The position numbers and the translations under genes are program-made. From Streptosporangiaceae bacterium (GTDB lineage Bacteria > Actinomycetota > Actinomycetes > Streptosporangiales > Streptosporangiaceae), in contig JASIBM010000172.1 in NCBI GenBank assembly GCA_030045175.1, positions 1 to 13,831 of the forward strand: a stretch of DNA of 13,831 nt, written 5' to 3'. Below the pieces are notes generated by a model that saw only the letters and a list, made by a program, of their open reading frames with translations, was not told the DNA's origin and ran no database searches. Positions within the stretch are counted from its first letter, which is position 1; the number at the start of each line of letters is the position of its first letter. This document shows positions 1 to 7,339 of this stretch, piece after piece.

Positions 1-114
1 GGCGTTGCTCACCACCGCCCCCGGGGGGATGTCTCCGCGCACGATCGCATCGCGGATCGCTTCATAGGCCGTGTCGCGCAGCAGTGTGCGCCCAACATGA
101 GGCAACGCCGACAC
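1..114 (-). CDS. GntR-family transcriptional regulator, N-terminal fragment
   Basis: Only the first 38 codons lie in the window; the gene continues past its left edge. The frame gives LLRDTAYEAIRDAIVRGDIP followed by PGAVVS, the classic opening of the GntR winged-helix DNA-binding domain (helix 1 plus the 'I..G.l.PG' turn). The chosen start is a GTG at 114-112; an in-frame TAA lies just upstream at 126-124, so the start cannot be much earlier. No Shine-Dalgarno sequence precedes the GTG, and a promoter -10 element ends six bases before it, which suggests a leaderless mRNA. The effector-binding domain is absent, so the subfamily (FadR, HutC and so on) and the ligand cannot be named. The GntR call is confident; the exact start is less so. 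Confidence 0.82.
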   Translation of the reverse strand, partial: MSALPHVGRTLLRDTAYEAIRDAIVRGDIPPGAVVSNA

Positions 115-136
115 ACTGATATGTTAGATGTCAGTG
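114..136. promoter_or_regulatory. Inverted repeat overlapping the GntR promoter (candidate operator)
   Basis: CACTGA (114-119) and TCAGTG (131-136) form a perfect six-base inverted repeat with an 11-base spacer. It covers the -10 element and the start codon. GntR proteins often repress themselves through such sites; that role here is inferred from position only. Confidence 0.4.
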
Positions 137-149
137 ACCGAATCGACAA
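121..149 (-). promoter_or_regulatory. Promoter of the GntR gene, likely leaderless
   Basis: On the minus strand TTGTCG (149-144) is followed after exactly 17 bases by TAACAT (126-121). Six bases later comes the GTG at 114, so the transcript would begin at or next to the start codon. Leaderless mRNAs are common in actinomycetes. Confidence 0.55.
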
Positions 150-428
150 CAGGCGCCCGCGCTGGCCTGCACTTCTGGGATCACGCCGCCCCGGATATCA
201 CCCCTCCTATCCAGGCAGCCGGTTCCGTCGGCGCGGACCCTGCCAAAACCTCCCAATGAACCGGCTAAACATCCTAATCCGCAGCGCTGCTTACCATGTT
301 TAGTAGGTTAGTTAGGAGATTACAGACGTCGGTGCCTTCTCGGTCACCGGTCGCACAGCCAGCCAACCACCGGCTACTTGACAGCCGCTCCCAGCTAGGT
401 CGGGCCAGGGGCTCTAGGCTAAAGAACT
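150..428. other. Intergenic stretch without a supportable gene
   Basis: Between the GntR promoter and the nrd operon terminator no reading frame has a good ribosome site or typical codon use. Base composition falls locally around 290-330, where TTAG-type words recur (TTTAGTAGGTTAGTTAGG). No RNA gene or mobile-element end was recognised. Confidence 0.5.
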
Positions 429-459
429 GGGACGGGGGTGTTGACAGCATCCCCGTCCC
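429..459 (-). terminator. Hairpin terminator of the nrdR-nrdJ operon
   Basis: Bases 429-440 pair with 448-459: nine perfect pairs (GGGACGGGG/CCCCGTCCC), then one G-T and two more pairs, with a seven-base loop. It lies nine bases beyond the stop codon of the 58-residue gene and is followed on the minus strand by the moderately T-rich AGTTCTTTAG. Confidence 0.82.
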
Positions 460-467
460 GGTCCAAC

Positions 468-644
468 CTACTTCTGCTCGTCACGGTGTTCCCGACGAAC
501 GCCCTTGAACGGCTCACCATCGGACTTTACGTCCAGGAACCGGCCGGTCTCGCTATCCCGCTTGGCCCAGCCGACAGGCGTCTCGACCTGCGAACGGTCC
601 CTGACGGCGCCCTTACGGTAGCCCTTGCCTGTGTTCTTTGCCAC
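468..644 (-). CDS. Small conserved hypothetical protein (58 aa) downstream of nrdJ
   Basis: This frame starts at GTG 644-642 and ends at TAG 470-468. The protein begins with VAKNTGKGYRKGAV and ends with KGVRREHRDEQK; it is hydrophilic, rich in Lys/Arg and Gly, and has no signal peptide, membrane segment or cysteine. A GGGAGGTGAT ribosome site lies just upstream, the start is 33 bases after the nrdJ stop, and the operon terminator follows the stop at once, so it is almost certainly the last gene of the nrdR-nrdJ transcript. From memory, the 'KNTGKGYRKGAV' opening and the later 'KRDSETGRFLDVK' segment resemble a widespread family of short uncharacterised bacterial proteins. No function can be given. 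It may be missed in routine annotation because it is short and overlaps longer shadow frames. Confidence 0.8.
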   Translation of the reverse strand: MAKNTGKGYRKGAVRDRSQVETPVGWAKRDSETGRFLDVKSDGEPFKGVRREHRDEQK

Positions 645-677
645 TCCCTCATCACCTCCCTCCTGTCAGGCACATTG

Positions 678-3596
678 CTAGCTGCAGCCGCTGGTGGAGC
701 CGCAGCCTTCGCAGACGTAGCAGCTCCCAGCTGGGCGCATCTTTGTCCCGCAGGTCAGGCACAGCGGGGCGTCGGCGACCCGGCCCTGCTTCGACTCGAT
801 CAGCTCGGTCGAGCTTCGCAGAAAGGAAGGCGAGTCGCCCCCGCGGTCGCGTTCGGCTCGGATGTCTTCCGCAGGCCTCACCGGTGACTTCGGCTGCTCC
901 TCCTTGGGCGCCGACTGCGCCAGCTCCTCGGTGTCGACGTCCTCAGCGACGGTGGCCTGCTCCCCGCCGTCTAGCGCCGCGGTGCGCTCGGCGACCGACA
1001 GGATTCCCATGTCCGCTCGCTGCTCGTACGGCAGGTGGTCGAGCGCGAGCCTGCGGAAGATGTAGTCCATCACCGAGCTGACCATCCGGATGTCCGGGTC
1101 GTCGGTGACGCCGGCCGGCTCGAACCGCATGTTGGTGAACTTGGCCACGTAGGACTCCAGCGGGATTCCGTACTGCAGGCCCACCGAGATCGCGATGGAG
1201 AACGCGTCCATCACGCCGGCCAGCGTCGAGCCCTGCTTGCCGAGCTTGAGGAACACCTCGCCGACGCCGTCGTCCGGATAGGTCGACGCCGTCATGTAGC
1301 CCTCGGACCCAGCCACCGAGAACCTGGTCACCGTCGCCGAGCGCTGCCTGGGCAGGCGGCGCCGAACGGGCCGGGCGGCATGCGGCGCGGCCGGGGCGAC
1401 CGCCGCGGTCGCTGGCCCGGCGGGCTCCGTGACAGACCCGCTCGGCTCGGTGGCCGCGCCCGCGCCGGCCGTTGCGCTCTTCTTCTTGGCGATCGAAAGC
1501 GGCTGGCCCACCTTGCAGTTGTCCCGGTAGATCGCCAGCGCCTTGAGCCCGAGCTTCCACCCCTCGAAGTAGATCTTCTCGATATCCTCGACGGTCGCCG
1601 ACTCGGGCATGTTGACGGTCTTGGACACCGATCCGCTCAATGCGGGCTGGATCGCTGCGAGCATCCGCACGTGCCCCATCGGGCTGATCGAGCGCTCGCC
1701 CATCGCGCAGTCGAACACCTCGTAGTGCTCGGGCCGCAGGCCCGGCGCGTCGACCACGTGGCCGTGCTCGGAGATGTACTCGACGATCGCCTCGGCCTGC
1801 TCTGGCTGGTAGCCGAGGTTCTTCAGGGCGCGCGGCACGGTCTGGTTGACGATCTGCATAGAACCGCCGCCGACGAGCTTCTTGAACTTGACCAGCGCCA
1901 GGTCCGGTTCGACGCCAGTTGTATCACAATCCATCATAAGTCCGATAGTTCCGGTAGGCGCCAGTAGGCTAGCTTGGGCGTTCCTATACCCATTTTTCTC
2001 GCCTAGCTTCAGGCACTTTCGCCAGGCCTGGTTGGCCGCGTCGAGCACCGCCCCGTTCTTGCCATCGGGCCTGGCCATCGCCTGGCTGGCCGCCGCGTGC
2101 TTGGCCATGACCCGCTTGTGCGCCGTGGCGTTGCGCGCGTAGCCGTCGTACGGGCCGACAACGGCCGCGAGCTCGGCGGAGCGCCGGTACGCGGTGCCGG
2201 TCATCAGCGAGGTGATCGCCGCCGCGATCGCACGGCCGCCTTCGGAGTCGTACGCGTGCCCGGTCGCCATCAGCAGCGCGCCTAGGTTGGCGTAGCCGAT
2301 GCCGAGCTGCCGGAACGCACGGGTCGTCGTGGTGATCTTCTCGGTCGGGAAGTCGGCGAAGCAGATCGAGATGTCCATCGCCGTGATGATCAGCTCGGTG
2401 ATCCGCTGGAACCTGTCCACGTCGAACGTGTCGTCGTCCCGCAGGAACTTCAGCAGGTTGATGCTCGCCAAATTACACGAAGAGTTATCCAGGTGGACAT
2501 ACTCGGAGCATGGGTTAGATGCCGTTATTCTACCTGATTCTGGGCATGTATGCCAGTCGTTGATCGTGTCGTCGTATTGGATACCAGGGTCCGCGCACTC
2601 CCAGGCGGCGGTCGCCATCTGGCGGAACAGATCGCGCGCCCTGACCTTCTTCGCTACCGCACCGGTCTGGCGTTCAAGCAGGTCGAAGTCCGCGTCCGCC
2701 TCGACCGCCCGCATGAACTCGTCAGAGACCCGCACCGAATTGTTGGCGTTCTGGTACTGGACGCTGGCGATGTCCTTGCCGCCGAGGTCCATGTCGAAGC
2801 CCGCATCGCGCAGGACCCTGATCTTCTCCTCTTCGCGCGCCTTGGTCTCGATGAACTCCTGAACGTCCGGGTGATCGACGTCGAGCACGACCATCTTGGC
2901 CGCGCGCCTGGTCGCGCCGCCCGACTTGATCGTCCCGGCCGAGGCGTCCGCGCCGCGCATGAACGAGACCGGACCACTGGCAGTGCCGCCGGAGGCGAGC
3001 AGCTCGTGGCTCGACCGGATCTTCGACAGGTTCACGCCGGCCCCCGAGCCGCCCTTGAAGATCAGCCCTTCCTCGCGATACCACTCGAGAATCGACTCCA
3101 TCGTGTCATCGACAGAAAGGATGAAGCACGCACTTACCTGCTGAAGGGATGAAGTACCCACATTGAACCATACTGGGGAATTAAAGCTAAAAACCTGATG
3201 AACAAGGGCATACACGAGCTCGTGCTCGAATATCTGGGCGTCTCCTTCGCTGGCAAAATAGCCGTGCTTGCGGCCAGCCTCGCCATACGTGCCGACGACA
3301 CGGTCGATGAGTTGCCTGAGGCTCCACTCGCGCTGCGGCGTGCCCACGGCACCGCGGAAGTACTTCGTGGTCACGATGTTCGCCGCGTTGACCGACCAGA
3401 AGTCGGGGAACTCGACCCCGTGCTGCTCGAAGTTGACCGAGCCATCCCGCCAGTTCGTCATGACGACGTCGCGGCGCTCCCACGTGACCTCGTCGTAGGG
3501 GTGAACCCCCGGGCGGGTGTGGATGCGATTGATCCGCAGGCCCGCGGCCACGCCGCTGCCGTCCTGCGCCGCCGGGCCGCTTGACGTCTCGGTCAT
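678..3596 (-). CDS. nrdJ: Vitamin B12-dependent (class II) ribonucleotide reductase
   Basis: Cytoplasmic enzyme that reduces ribonucleotides to deoxyribonucleotides using adenosylcobalamin as radical generator, so it works with or without oxygen. The 972-residue length fits actinobacterial NrdJ. Catalytic features are visible: Asn361-Pro-Cys363-Ser-Glu365 carries the thiyl-radical Cys with its Asn and Glu partners, Cys157 (QQVSACF) and Cys374 (NSSCNLAS) form the redox pair, the phosphate-binding APTGTIG loop lies near 546-552, and the C-terminal tail has CxxC pairs (CLTCG, CYVCEGC) expected to relay electrons or bind zinc. An Ala/Pro-rich linker lies around residues 700-745. ATG 3596 is preferred over an upstream in-frame GTG (3617) because AAGGGGG sits five bases before it. 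The gene follows nrdR by 84 bases, so the two are probably co-transcribed and repressed by NrdR. Three segments have markedly lower GC and unusual codons (see findings). Confidence 0.97.
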   Translation of the reverse strand: MTETSSGPAAQDGSGVAAGLRINRIHTRPGVHPYDEVTWERRDVVMTNWRDGSVNFEQHGVEFPDFWSVNAANIVTTKYFRGAVGTPQREWSLRQLIDRVVGTYGEAGRKHGYFASEGDAQIFEHELVYALVHQVFSFNSPVWFNVGTSSLQQVSACFILSVDDTMESILEWYREEGLIFKGGSGAGVNLSKIRSSHELLASGGTASGPVSFMRGADASAGTIKSGGATRRAAKMVVLDVDHPDVQEFIETKAREEEKIRVLRDAGFDMDLGGKDIASVQYQNANNSVRVSDEFMRAVEADADFDLLERQTGAVAKKVRARDLFRQMATAAWECADPGIQYDDTINDWHTCPESGRITASNPCSEYVHLDNSSCNLASINLLKFLRDDDTFDVDRFQRITELIITAMDISICFADFPTEKITTTTRAFRQLGIGYANLGALLMATGHAYDSEGGRAIAAAITSLMTGTAYRRSAELAAVVGPYDGYARNATAHKRVMAKHAAASQAMARPDGKNGAVLDAANQAWRKCLKLGEKNGYRNAQASLLAPTGTIGLMMDCDTTGVEPDLALVKFKKLVGGGSMQIVNQTVPRALKNLGYQPEQAEAIVEYISEHGHVVDAPGLRPEHYEVFDCAMGERSISPMGHVRMLAAIQPALSGSVSKTVNMPESATVEDIEKIYFEGWKLGLKALAIYRDNCKVGQPLSIAKKKSATAGAGAATEPSGSVTEPAGPATAAVAPAAPHAARPVRRRLPRQRSATVTRFSVAGSEGYMTASTYPDDGVGEVFLKLGKQGSTLAGVMDAFSIAISVGLQYGIPLESYVAKFTNMRFEPAGVTDDPDIRMVSSVMDYIFRRLALDHLPYEQRADMGILSVAERTAALDGGEQATVAEDVDTEELAQSAPKEEQPKSPVRPAEDIRAERDRGGDSPSFLRSSTELIESKQGRVADAPLCLTCGTKMRPAGSCYVCEGCGSTSGCS

Positions 3597-3680
3597 GTCG
3601 TCCCCCTTCGGAATCACGCTGATTCCCTCACGAGCCGCTCACGGCTCTGCTTCCGATTTATCTGCGTCGACTGCTGGCGC

Positions 3681-4169
3681 TCAGGTGTAGCCAGAAGCTG
3701 GTGCAACCAGGGCGGCGGCGCCCTCGCGCTTCGCCCGCAACGCCGCTATCTCGGCCTCGAAGTCCGCGAGCGACTCAAAGCCGCGGTACACGGAGGCGAA
3801 CCGCAGGTATGCCACCTCGTCAAGTGCCCGCAGCGGGCCGAGTATGGCCAGGCCCACCTCTTGCGAGGGCACCTCGCCCAGGCCGCGCGACCTGATCACG
3901 TCCTCGACCTGCTGGGCCAGGATCGCGAGCTGATCGTCGCTGACGGGCCGCCCCTGGCAGGCGCGCCGGACGCCACGGACGATCTTGTCCCGGTTGAACG
4001 GCTCGGTCACCCCGCTGCGCTTGATGACCATCAAGATGACGGTCTCCTGCGTGGTGAACCTCCTGCCACATTCCGGGCACGACCTGCGGCGACGGATCGC
4101 GACGCCATCATCGGCCGTCCTGCTGTCAATCACCCGGCTATCGGGATGCCGGCAATACGGGCAATACAC
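3681..4169 (-). CDS. nrdR: Transcriptional repressor NrdR
   Basis: NrdR senses ATP/dATP and represses ribonucleotide reductase genes by binding NrdR boxes. The 162-residue protein opens with the family's zinc ribbon: Cys3-x2-Cys6 (CPYCRHPDSRV) and Cys31-x2-Cys34 (CPECGRRF). The ATP-cone follows at about residues 47-137 (VIKRSGVTEPFNRDKI onward). An upstream in-frame ATG at 4232 would add 21 residues not seen in the family, whereas GTG 4169 is preceded by GGGAGGTGATC at good spacing and places the zinc ribbon at the N-terminus, so GTG 4169 is chosen. It lies directly upstream of nrdJ and probably regulates its own operon through sites at 4239-4289. Confidence 0.95.
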   Translation of the reverse strand: MYCPYCRHPDSRVIDSRTADDGVAIRRRRSCPECGRRFTTQETVILMVIKRSGVTEPFNRDKIVRGVRRACQGRPVSDDQLAILAQQVEDVIRSRGLGEVPSQEVGLAILGPLRALDEVAYLRFASVYRGFESLADFEAEIAALRAKREGAAALVAPASGYT

Positions 4170-4224
4170 GCGATCACCTCCCGCCGACCTGTGTCCCCGG
4201 AACCCCGTGCGCTCGGAATGGGAC

Positions 4225-4258
4225 TTGTCCACAACGGCTGATCACAAGTTGTGGACGA
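4225..4258. promoter_or_regulatory. Inverted pair of DnaA-box-like sites
   Basis: TTGTCCACA at 4225-4233 is identical to the preferred DnaA box of high-GC actinomycetes. TGTGGACGA at 4250-4258 reads TCGTCCACA on the other strand, one mismatch from it. The two face each other across 16 bases in the nrdR leader. Function is inferred from sequence and location only. Confidence 0.5.
4239..4258. promoter_or_regulatory. Second, degenerate NrdR-box candidate
   Basis: TCACAAGTTGTGG (4242-4254) is a near-palindrome sharing the CACAA/TTGTG core with the better box. The offset is about 32 bases if matched on its left half, close to the usual helical spacing of paired NrdR boxes. The match is weak in the centre, and the site overlaps a DnaA-box-like sequence. 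Confidence 0.4.
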
Positions 4259-4273
4259 ACTACAGCCCTGTAA

Positions 4274-4289
4274 CTACTAGATATTGTGG
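4274..4289. promoter_or_regulatory. NrdR box upstream of nrdR
   Basis: On the minus strand the site reads CCACAATATCTAGTAG. It matches 13 of 16 positions of the NrdR-box consensus as I recall it (ACACWATATMTWGTGT). It lies 105 bases before the nrdR start codon, where autoregulation of nrdRJ is expected. Confidence 0.65.
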
Positions 4290-4355
4290 TCCGACACTCG
4301 ACGATGCGCAAGTCCCTTCCGAGATGTCGCGGCCAGCCAGACCCGTCGCACCAGC

Positions 4356-5003
4356 TCAGACGGCCTGAACGCGGAACGTGAACAGCGGCTCGCCTGGGCG
4401 CGTTGCCGCCGCGGCTGGCCTGCGGTCCAGCCGGTGCACCCCGACCGCGGTCAGCCGGTCGGTCGCCAGGGCGTCGAAGGCCAGCTCGGCAAATCCGCTG
4501 GCCGCGAACCACGCCCTGATGCGCGGCGTCAGGTCTGGTGCCCGGCGATGCCTCGTCCAGATGACGGTGGCGCCGTCGGCGCACAGGGCCGGCGCAGCGC
4601 CGATGACGCGCGCGATGTCGGCATCGCTGACGTTGCCGAAGATGCCGCACAGCAATAGCACATCCGCGGGCACGGCATCGGCGAAGGCAGCGGGCCTGCT
4701 CGCATCGGACTCGCGCACCTCTACCCGGGCCAAGCCAGCGGCGGCCGCGCCCTCGCGAGCGAGTCGCGCGTTGCGCGGATCGAGCTCGATCAGGACGGCT
4801 CGCGCGTCATCGCGGCGCGGATGGCCCGCCAGCGCGCCGATCACGTCGCGCCCCTGCCCGGCGCACAGGCTGACCACGCTGATCGGGCCGGCAGGTGCCC
4901 GGTCAAGCGCCGCCGCCAGGTGCGACACGACCCGCGCAAGCCTTGCGCTGATCGCTGACGACGGATCGTCATACCCCTCGTGCCAGGCGAACCAGTCCAT
5001 CAT
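4356..5003 (-). CDS. Class I SAM-dependent methyltransferase
   Basis: The 215-residue protein has a Rossmann-type methyltransferase core. Motif I is VVSLCAGQGRD (residues 43-53, SAM-binding glycine loop), the acidic end of strand 2 is LIELDP (71-76), and an acidic motif lies at ESD (98-100). The opening MMDWFAWHEGYDDPSSAIS resembles a family of small uncharacterised actinobacterial methyltransferases that begin 'DWxAWHxxYDDP'. The frame stays open upstream to ATG 5138, but those 45 residues look non-coding, so ATG 5003 (or the adjacent ATG 5000) is preferred although its ribosome site (CTGGGG) is weak. The substrate is unknown. It lies upstream of nrdR on the same strand with a 186-base gap that holds the nrdR control sites, so it is probably a separate transcript. 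Confidence 0.8.
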   Translation of the reverse strand: MMDWFAWHEGYDDPSSAISARLARVVSHLAAALDRAPAGPISVVSLCAGQGRDVIGALAGHPRRDDARAVLIELDPRNARLAREGAAAAGLARVEVRESDASRPAAFADAVPADVLLLCGIFGNVSDADIARVIGAAPALCADGATVIWTRHRRAPDLTPRIRAWFAASGFAELAFDALATDRLTAVGVHRLDRRPAAAATRPGEPLFTFRVQAV

Positions 5004-5429
5004 CGCCCCAGCATGGCCGAAGACCTGCGAAGTCACCAGTAACCAGCCGGTATGCATAAGTGGCTGACGCTTGGCTACCCCAGAGCGGTGGATGAGACGC
5101 CGTACCGCCGAAGACCAAGCTCTTCCCTGGGCGCCCATAGCTAGCGGTAAGACCGGGTGAATGCCCCATCCGCTGCCCTGCGCAGATAACTGCGCTGTCG
5201 TCTGCGCTCCGCCCTGCGATGCATCCCTGTGGATCGCCGCTCGCGACGGCCCGGGCCTACGGGACGTGCCCTACGCGGCGATGGCGCCAGTTCTTGATCG
5301 TTTCGCATGGTAGATGAATGGCGCTTGGGTCCGGTTCTTCCGGGTCAATGGCACACTCATCGCGGCATCACCGCTGGAACGAATACGGTGAAAGACATGT
5401 TTTCGGTAAAAGCGGGTGCGCTGGGCTGT
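5004..5429. other. Intergenic region between methyltransferase and FHA gene
   Basis: No convincing gene on either strand. Visible structure includes a perfect six-pair hairpin GCGCAG-ATAA-CTGCGC (5180-5195) and the palindrome GGCCCGGGCC (5248-5257). Bases 5380-5415 are relatively AT-rich. TTATGCATAC near 5050 is a possible weak -10 for the methyltransferase. No tRNA-like fold was found by eye. Confidence 0.45.
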
Positions 5430-6509
5430 CTAGACGTCGGCGGAGCGGACCGTCAGCTTCGTCCAGGCCCCCAGGCAGATGCTGTCGCCGTCGCGAAGCG
5501 GGGCCGGCCGCCCCGACGCGATGTCGCGGCCGTTGACCTGCGTGCCGTTTGACGATCCGGTGTCCAGCACCGCCCAGGTGCCATCTTGCTGGGCGATCAG
5601 CACGGCATGCAGATGCGATATGCCGGGATCGGCGGGAGATCCGCCAAGATCGATCTCCGGTTCAAGCCCGCGGGACACGCTCCGGCGGCCGATCCGCATC
5701 TGCGCCCCCGACAGCTCGAACGTGCGCTCGGCGTAGTCACCTGGGAACTCGATGGACGGCTCGTCTGGATCTCGCTCAGCAACTGTGGCGTCGAAGTAGG
5801 CGCGGTCGGCAGTGACCACTGCCGTCCACCTCCGCGCGACCTCCAGGCCGGCGGCAGCTGAGTCAGGAGCAGCGGACTCAGAAGCGATGCCGCGCGCGGC
5901 GTCAGGGGCCGAACCGTCAGGCGGCGAGCTGGCGGCCGCGAAGTCGTCAGCCGAAGCCGGCAACGCCGGGCCGGCCTCGGCGTCCGGCGGGGGGCCGGCC
6001 GTCACTTCGCCGCCCGCACCGCCCTGCGCTGGCTGGCCACCAGGGCTGGGCAGGCTGTCGATGGACGCCAGCACGGTGGGGCTGGGGAGGGTGGGCCTGT
6101 CCGGGGAAGCCGCGATGTTCGCGGTCAACGACGGCGCGACGACTGAGTCGGGATCTGGCATGGTCGCGTCTGCCTCAGTGGTGAGGCCAAGAGCCAGCGC
6201 GAACTCTCCGACCACCCAGGCGCACGCGTCGGGCGCGAACATCGTAGATCCGGCGAACGACGAGGCAGCCAGCCTTGATGCGGTCGTCGTGTCCATGCCC
6301 GCCGAGGTGTGCTCGCGCAACTCGTCGGCGATCTGGTCCTGGGCTGCCGCGACGAGAATCCTGGCGACCCTGGGAGCATCGGGCAGCAGATCCGAGAGCA
6401 GGTTAGACAACGCGCTGGGACTCGAGAGCACCTCAGGCCCGTGCTCGGCGACGATGGCGCGCAGCGCCTGCCGAGCCTCGTCGGCGTGCTCAAACGGCAT
6501 GGCCGCCAT
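5430..6509 (-). CDS. FHA-domain protein
   Basis: Cytoplasmic 359-residue protein expected to bind phosphothreonine peptides. Residues 1-110 form an alpha-helical domain (EHADEARQALRAIVAEHGPE to WVVGEFALALGL) similar to helical modules in actinobacterial signalling proteins. Residues 111-225 are a low-complexity Ala/Pro/Ser/Gly linker. Residues 226-359 start with WTAVVTADRAYFD and contain a full FHA domain: IGRRS (273-277), ISHLH (297-301, with His where Arg is commoner), GSSNGT (318-323) and VNGR (325-328), ending in LGAWTKLTV. The start ATG 6509 has GGAGGGA eight bases upstream. FHA proteins usually pair with Ser/Thr kinases, but none is encoded here. It sits between the LysM gene and the methyltransferase with gaps over 300 bases on both sides, so it is probably its own transcript. 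Confidence 0.88.
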   Translation of the reverse strand: MAAMPFEHADEARQALRAIVAEHGPEVLSSPSALSNLLSDLLPDAPRVARILVAAAQDQIADELREHTSAGMDTTTASRLAASSFAGSTMFAPDACAWVVGEFALALGLTTEADATMPDPDSVVAPSLTANIAASPDRPTLPSPTVLASIDSLPSPGGQPAQGGAGGEVTAGPPPDAEAGPALPASADDFAAASSPPDGSAPDAARGIASESAAPDSAAAGLEVARRWTAVVTADRAYFDATVAERDPDEPSIEFPGDYAERTFELSGAQMRIGRRSVSRGLEPEIDLGGSPADPGISHLHAVLIAQQDGTWAVLDTGSSNGTQVNGRDIASGRPAPLRDGDSICLGAWTKLTVRSADV

Positions 6510-6865
6510 TCAGTCCCTCCAGAGCCTCCGGCTCCAACTGTGCTCGAAGTACCAGACGACCGCAACCTCACCAAATGCCAGATGCCTGGATGGTGTCGAA
6601 ACGATGAGATCTAAGCGTCGGCCCGGTGCGAGGTCACCTGGTGCCCGCACGGCGAACCGCGCAGAAGGCGGCTGCACTATACGTGGCGGTGGACCAGGCG
6701 AGCGTACCAACTGAAGCAAACGGGCGGATCAACGGGCGCATGTTCACGCCGAGCCAGCGCCGGCCAAGTCGCGCCCGAGCCACTACCATCCAGCACGGCT
6801 CATCCAGGCACGGCTTCATCCAGGCACGGCTCATCAGGCACGGCGGATGTCGTGCCCAGGCTCAG
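6510..6865. other. Intergenic region between FHA and LysM genes
   Basis: No supportable gene. It holds a tandem repeat cluster (6787-6844) and a six-pair hairpin, GGCACG/CGTGCC at 6837-6842/6851-6856, just downstream of the LysM stop, which could be a weak terminator. ACTATA at 6676-6681 reads TATAGT on the minus strand and could be a -10 for the FHA gene, but I see no matching -35. Confidence 0.45.
6787..6844. repeat. Four tandem ~15-bp repeats downstream of the LysM gene
   Basis: Units CATCCAGCACGGCT (6787-6800), CATCCAGGCACGGCTT (6801-6816), CATCCAGGCACGGCT (6817-6831) and CATCAGGCACGGC (6832-6844) stand head to tail and differ by one or two bases. The array ends 21 bases before the LysM stop codon. 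Confidence 0.85.
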
Positions 6866-7324
6866 CTACGCGCGCGGAACCCAGAGGGTCTGGCCGACCT
6901 GGATGCCGGTGCTTGTCAGTTCGTTGTCGGTGACGATCTCCCCGATAACGACCCGCGGATCGGCCGACGGATCGGCCTGAACGGCGATGCTCCACAGCGT
7001 CTGGCCCGGACGCACGACGACCTTGATCATGCCGCTCCCTGGTGACCCGCCGCCAGGCACGCGACTCGATGCCTCGGCCTGACTCGCGACCGCCAGCCAA
7101 AGCAGGCCAGCCAGTGCCACGCCAATGGCTACGAGCACGCCCACGACGAAGCGGCCCCGGCTGGTCAGGCGGATCGGCGCGGGCCGCTCCCGCAGCCGGG
7201 CTGCGGCAGGCGCGGGCCGGCCGACCCGGCCGACGGCCGAACGGGCGGCGCCGGACCGAAGCGCCGTGATATCTGGCCTGATCCTGGCGTCGAGCTTCGC
7301 CTCGGCCGGGCTCGTCATCCCCAT
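6866..7324 (-). CDS. LysM-domain membrane protein beside lexA (Rv2719c/ChiZ-like)
   Basis: The 152-residue protein has a basic cytoplasmic N-terminus (1-57), one membrane segment (about 59-81, FVVGVLVAIGVALAGLLWLA) and an outside C-terminal LysM domain (about 101-150, with VVVRPGQTLWSIA and VGQTLWVP) expected to bind peptidoglycan. Start ATG 7324 follows a perfect AGGAGG at five bases. In mycobacteria the gene divergent from lexA (Rv2719c, ChiZ) is a LysM membrane protein induced by DNA damage that slows division, and corynebacterial DivS holds a similar place. The matching position, topology and a LexA box 16 bases upstream make this the likely counterpart. No separate hydrolase domain is visible, so a wall-binding or division-inhibiting role is likelier than catalysis. 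Confidence 0.85.
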   Translation of the reverse strand: MGMTSPAEAKLDARIRPDITALRSGAARSAVGRVGRPAPAAARLRERPAPIRLTSRGRFVVGVLVAIGVALAGLLWLAVASQAEASSRVPGGGSPGSGMIKVVVRPGQTLWSIAVQADPSADPRVVIGEIVTDNELTSTGIQVGQTLWVPRA

Positions 7325-7339
7325 CGCTGCCTCCTGCTA

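Noticed and set aside
1035..1967. 310-codon plus-strand ORF opposite nrdJ
   Set aside because: Antisense shadow of nrdJ: rich in Arg/His/Asp/Val from complementary codons, without ribosome site or known motifs.
3597..3617. Upstream GTG start for NrdJ
   Set aside because: It would add seven residues through the ribosome site (AAGGGGG) that serves ATG 3596.
5812..6714. 300-codon plus-strand ORF opposite the FHA gene
   Set aside because: Ala/Ser-rich shadow of the FHA gene's low-complexity linker; the minus frame has a complete FHA domain and a good start site.
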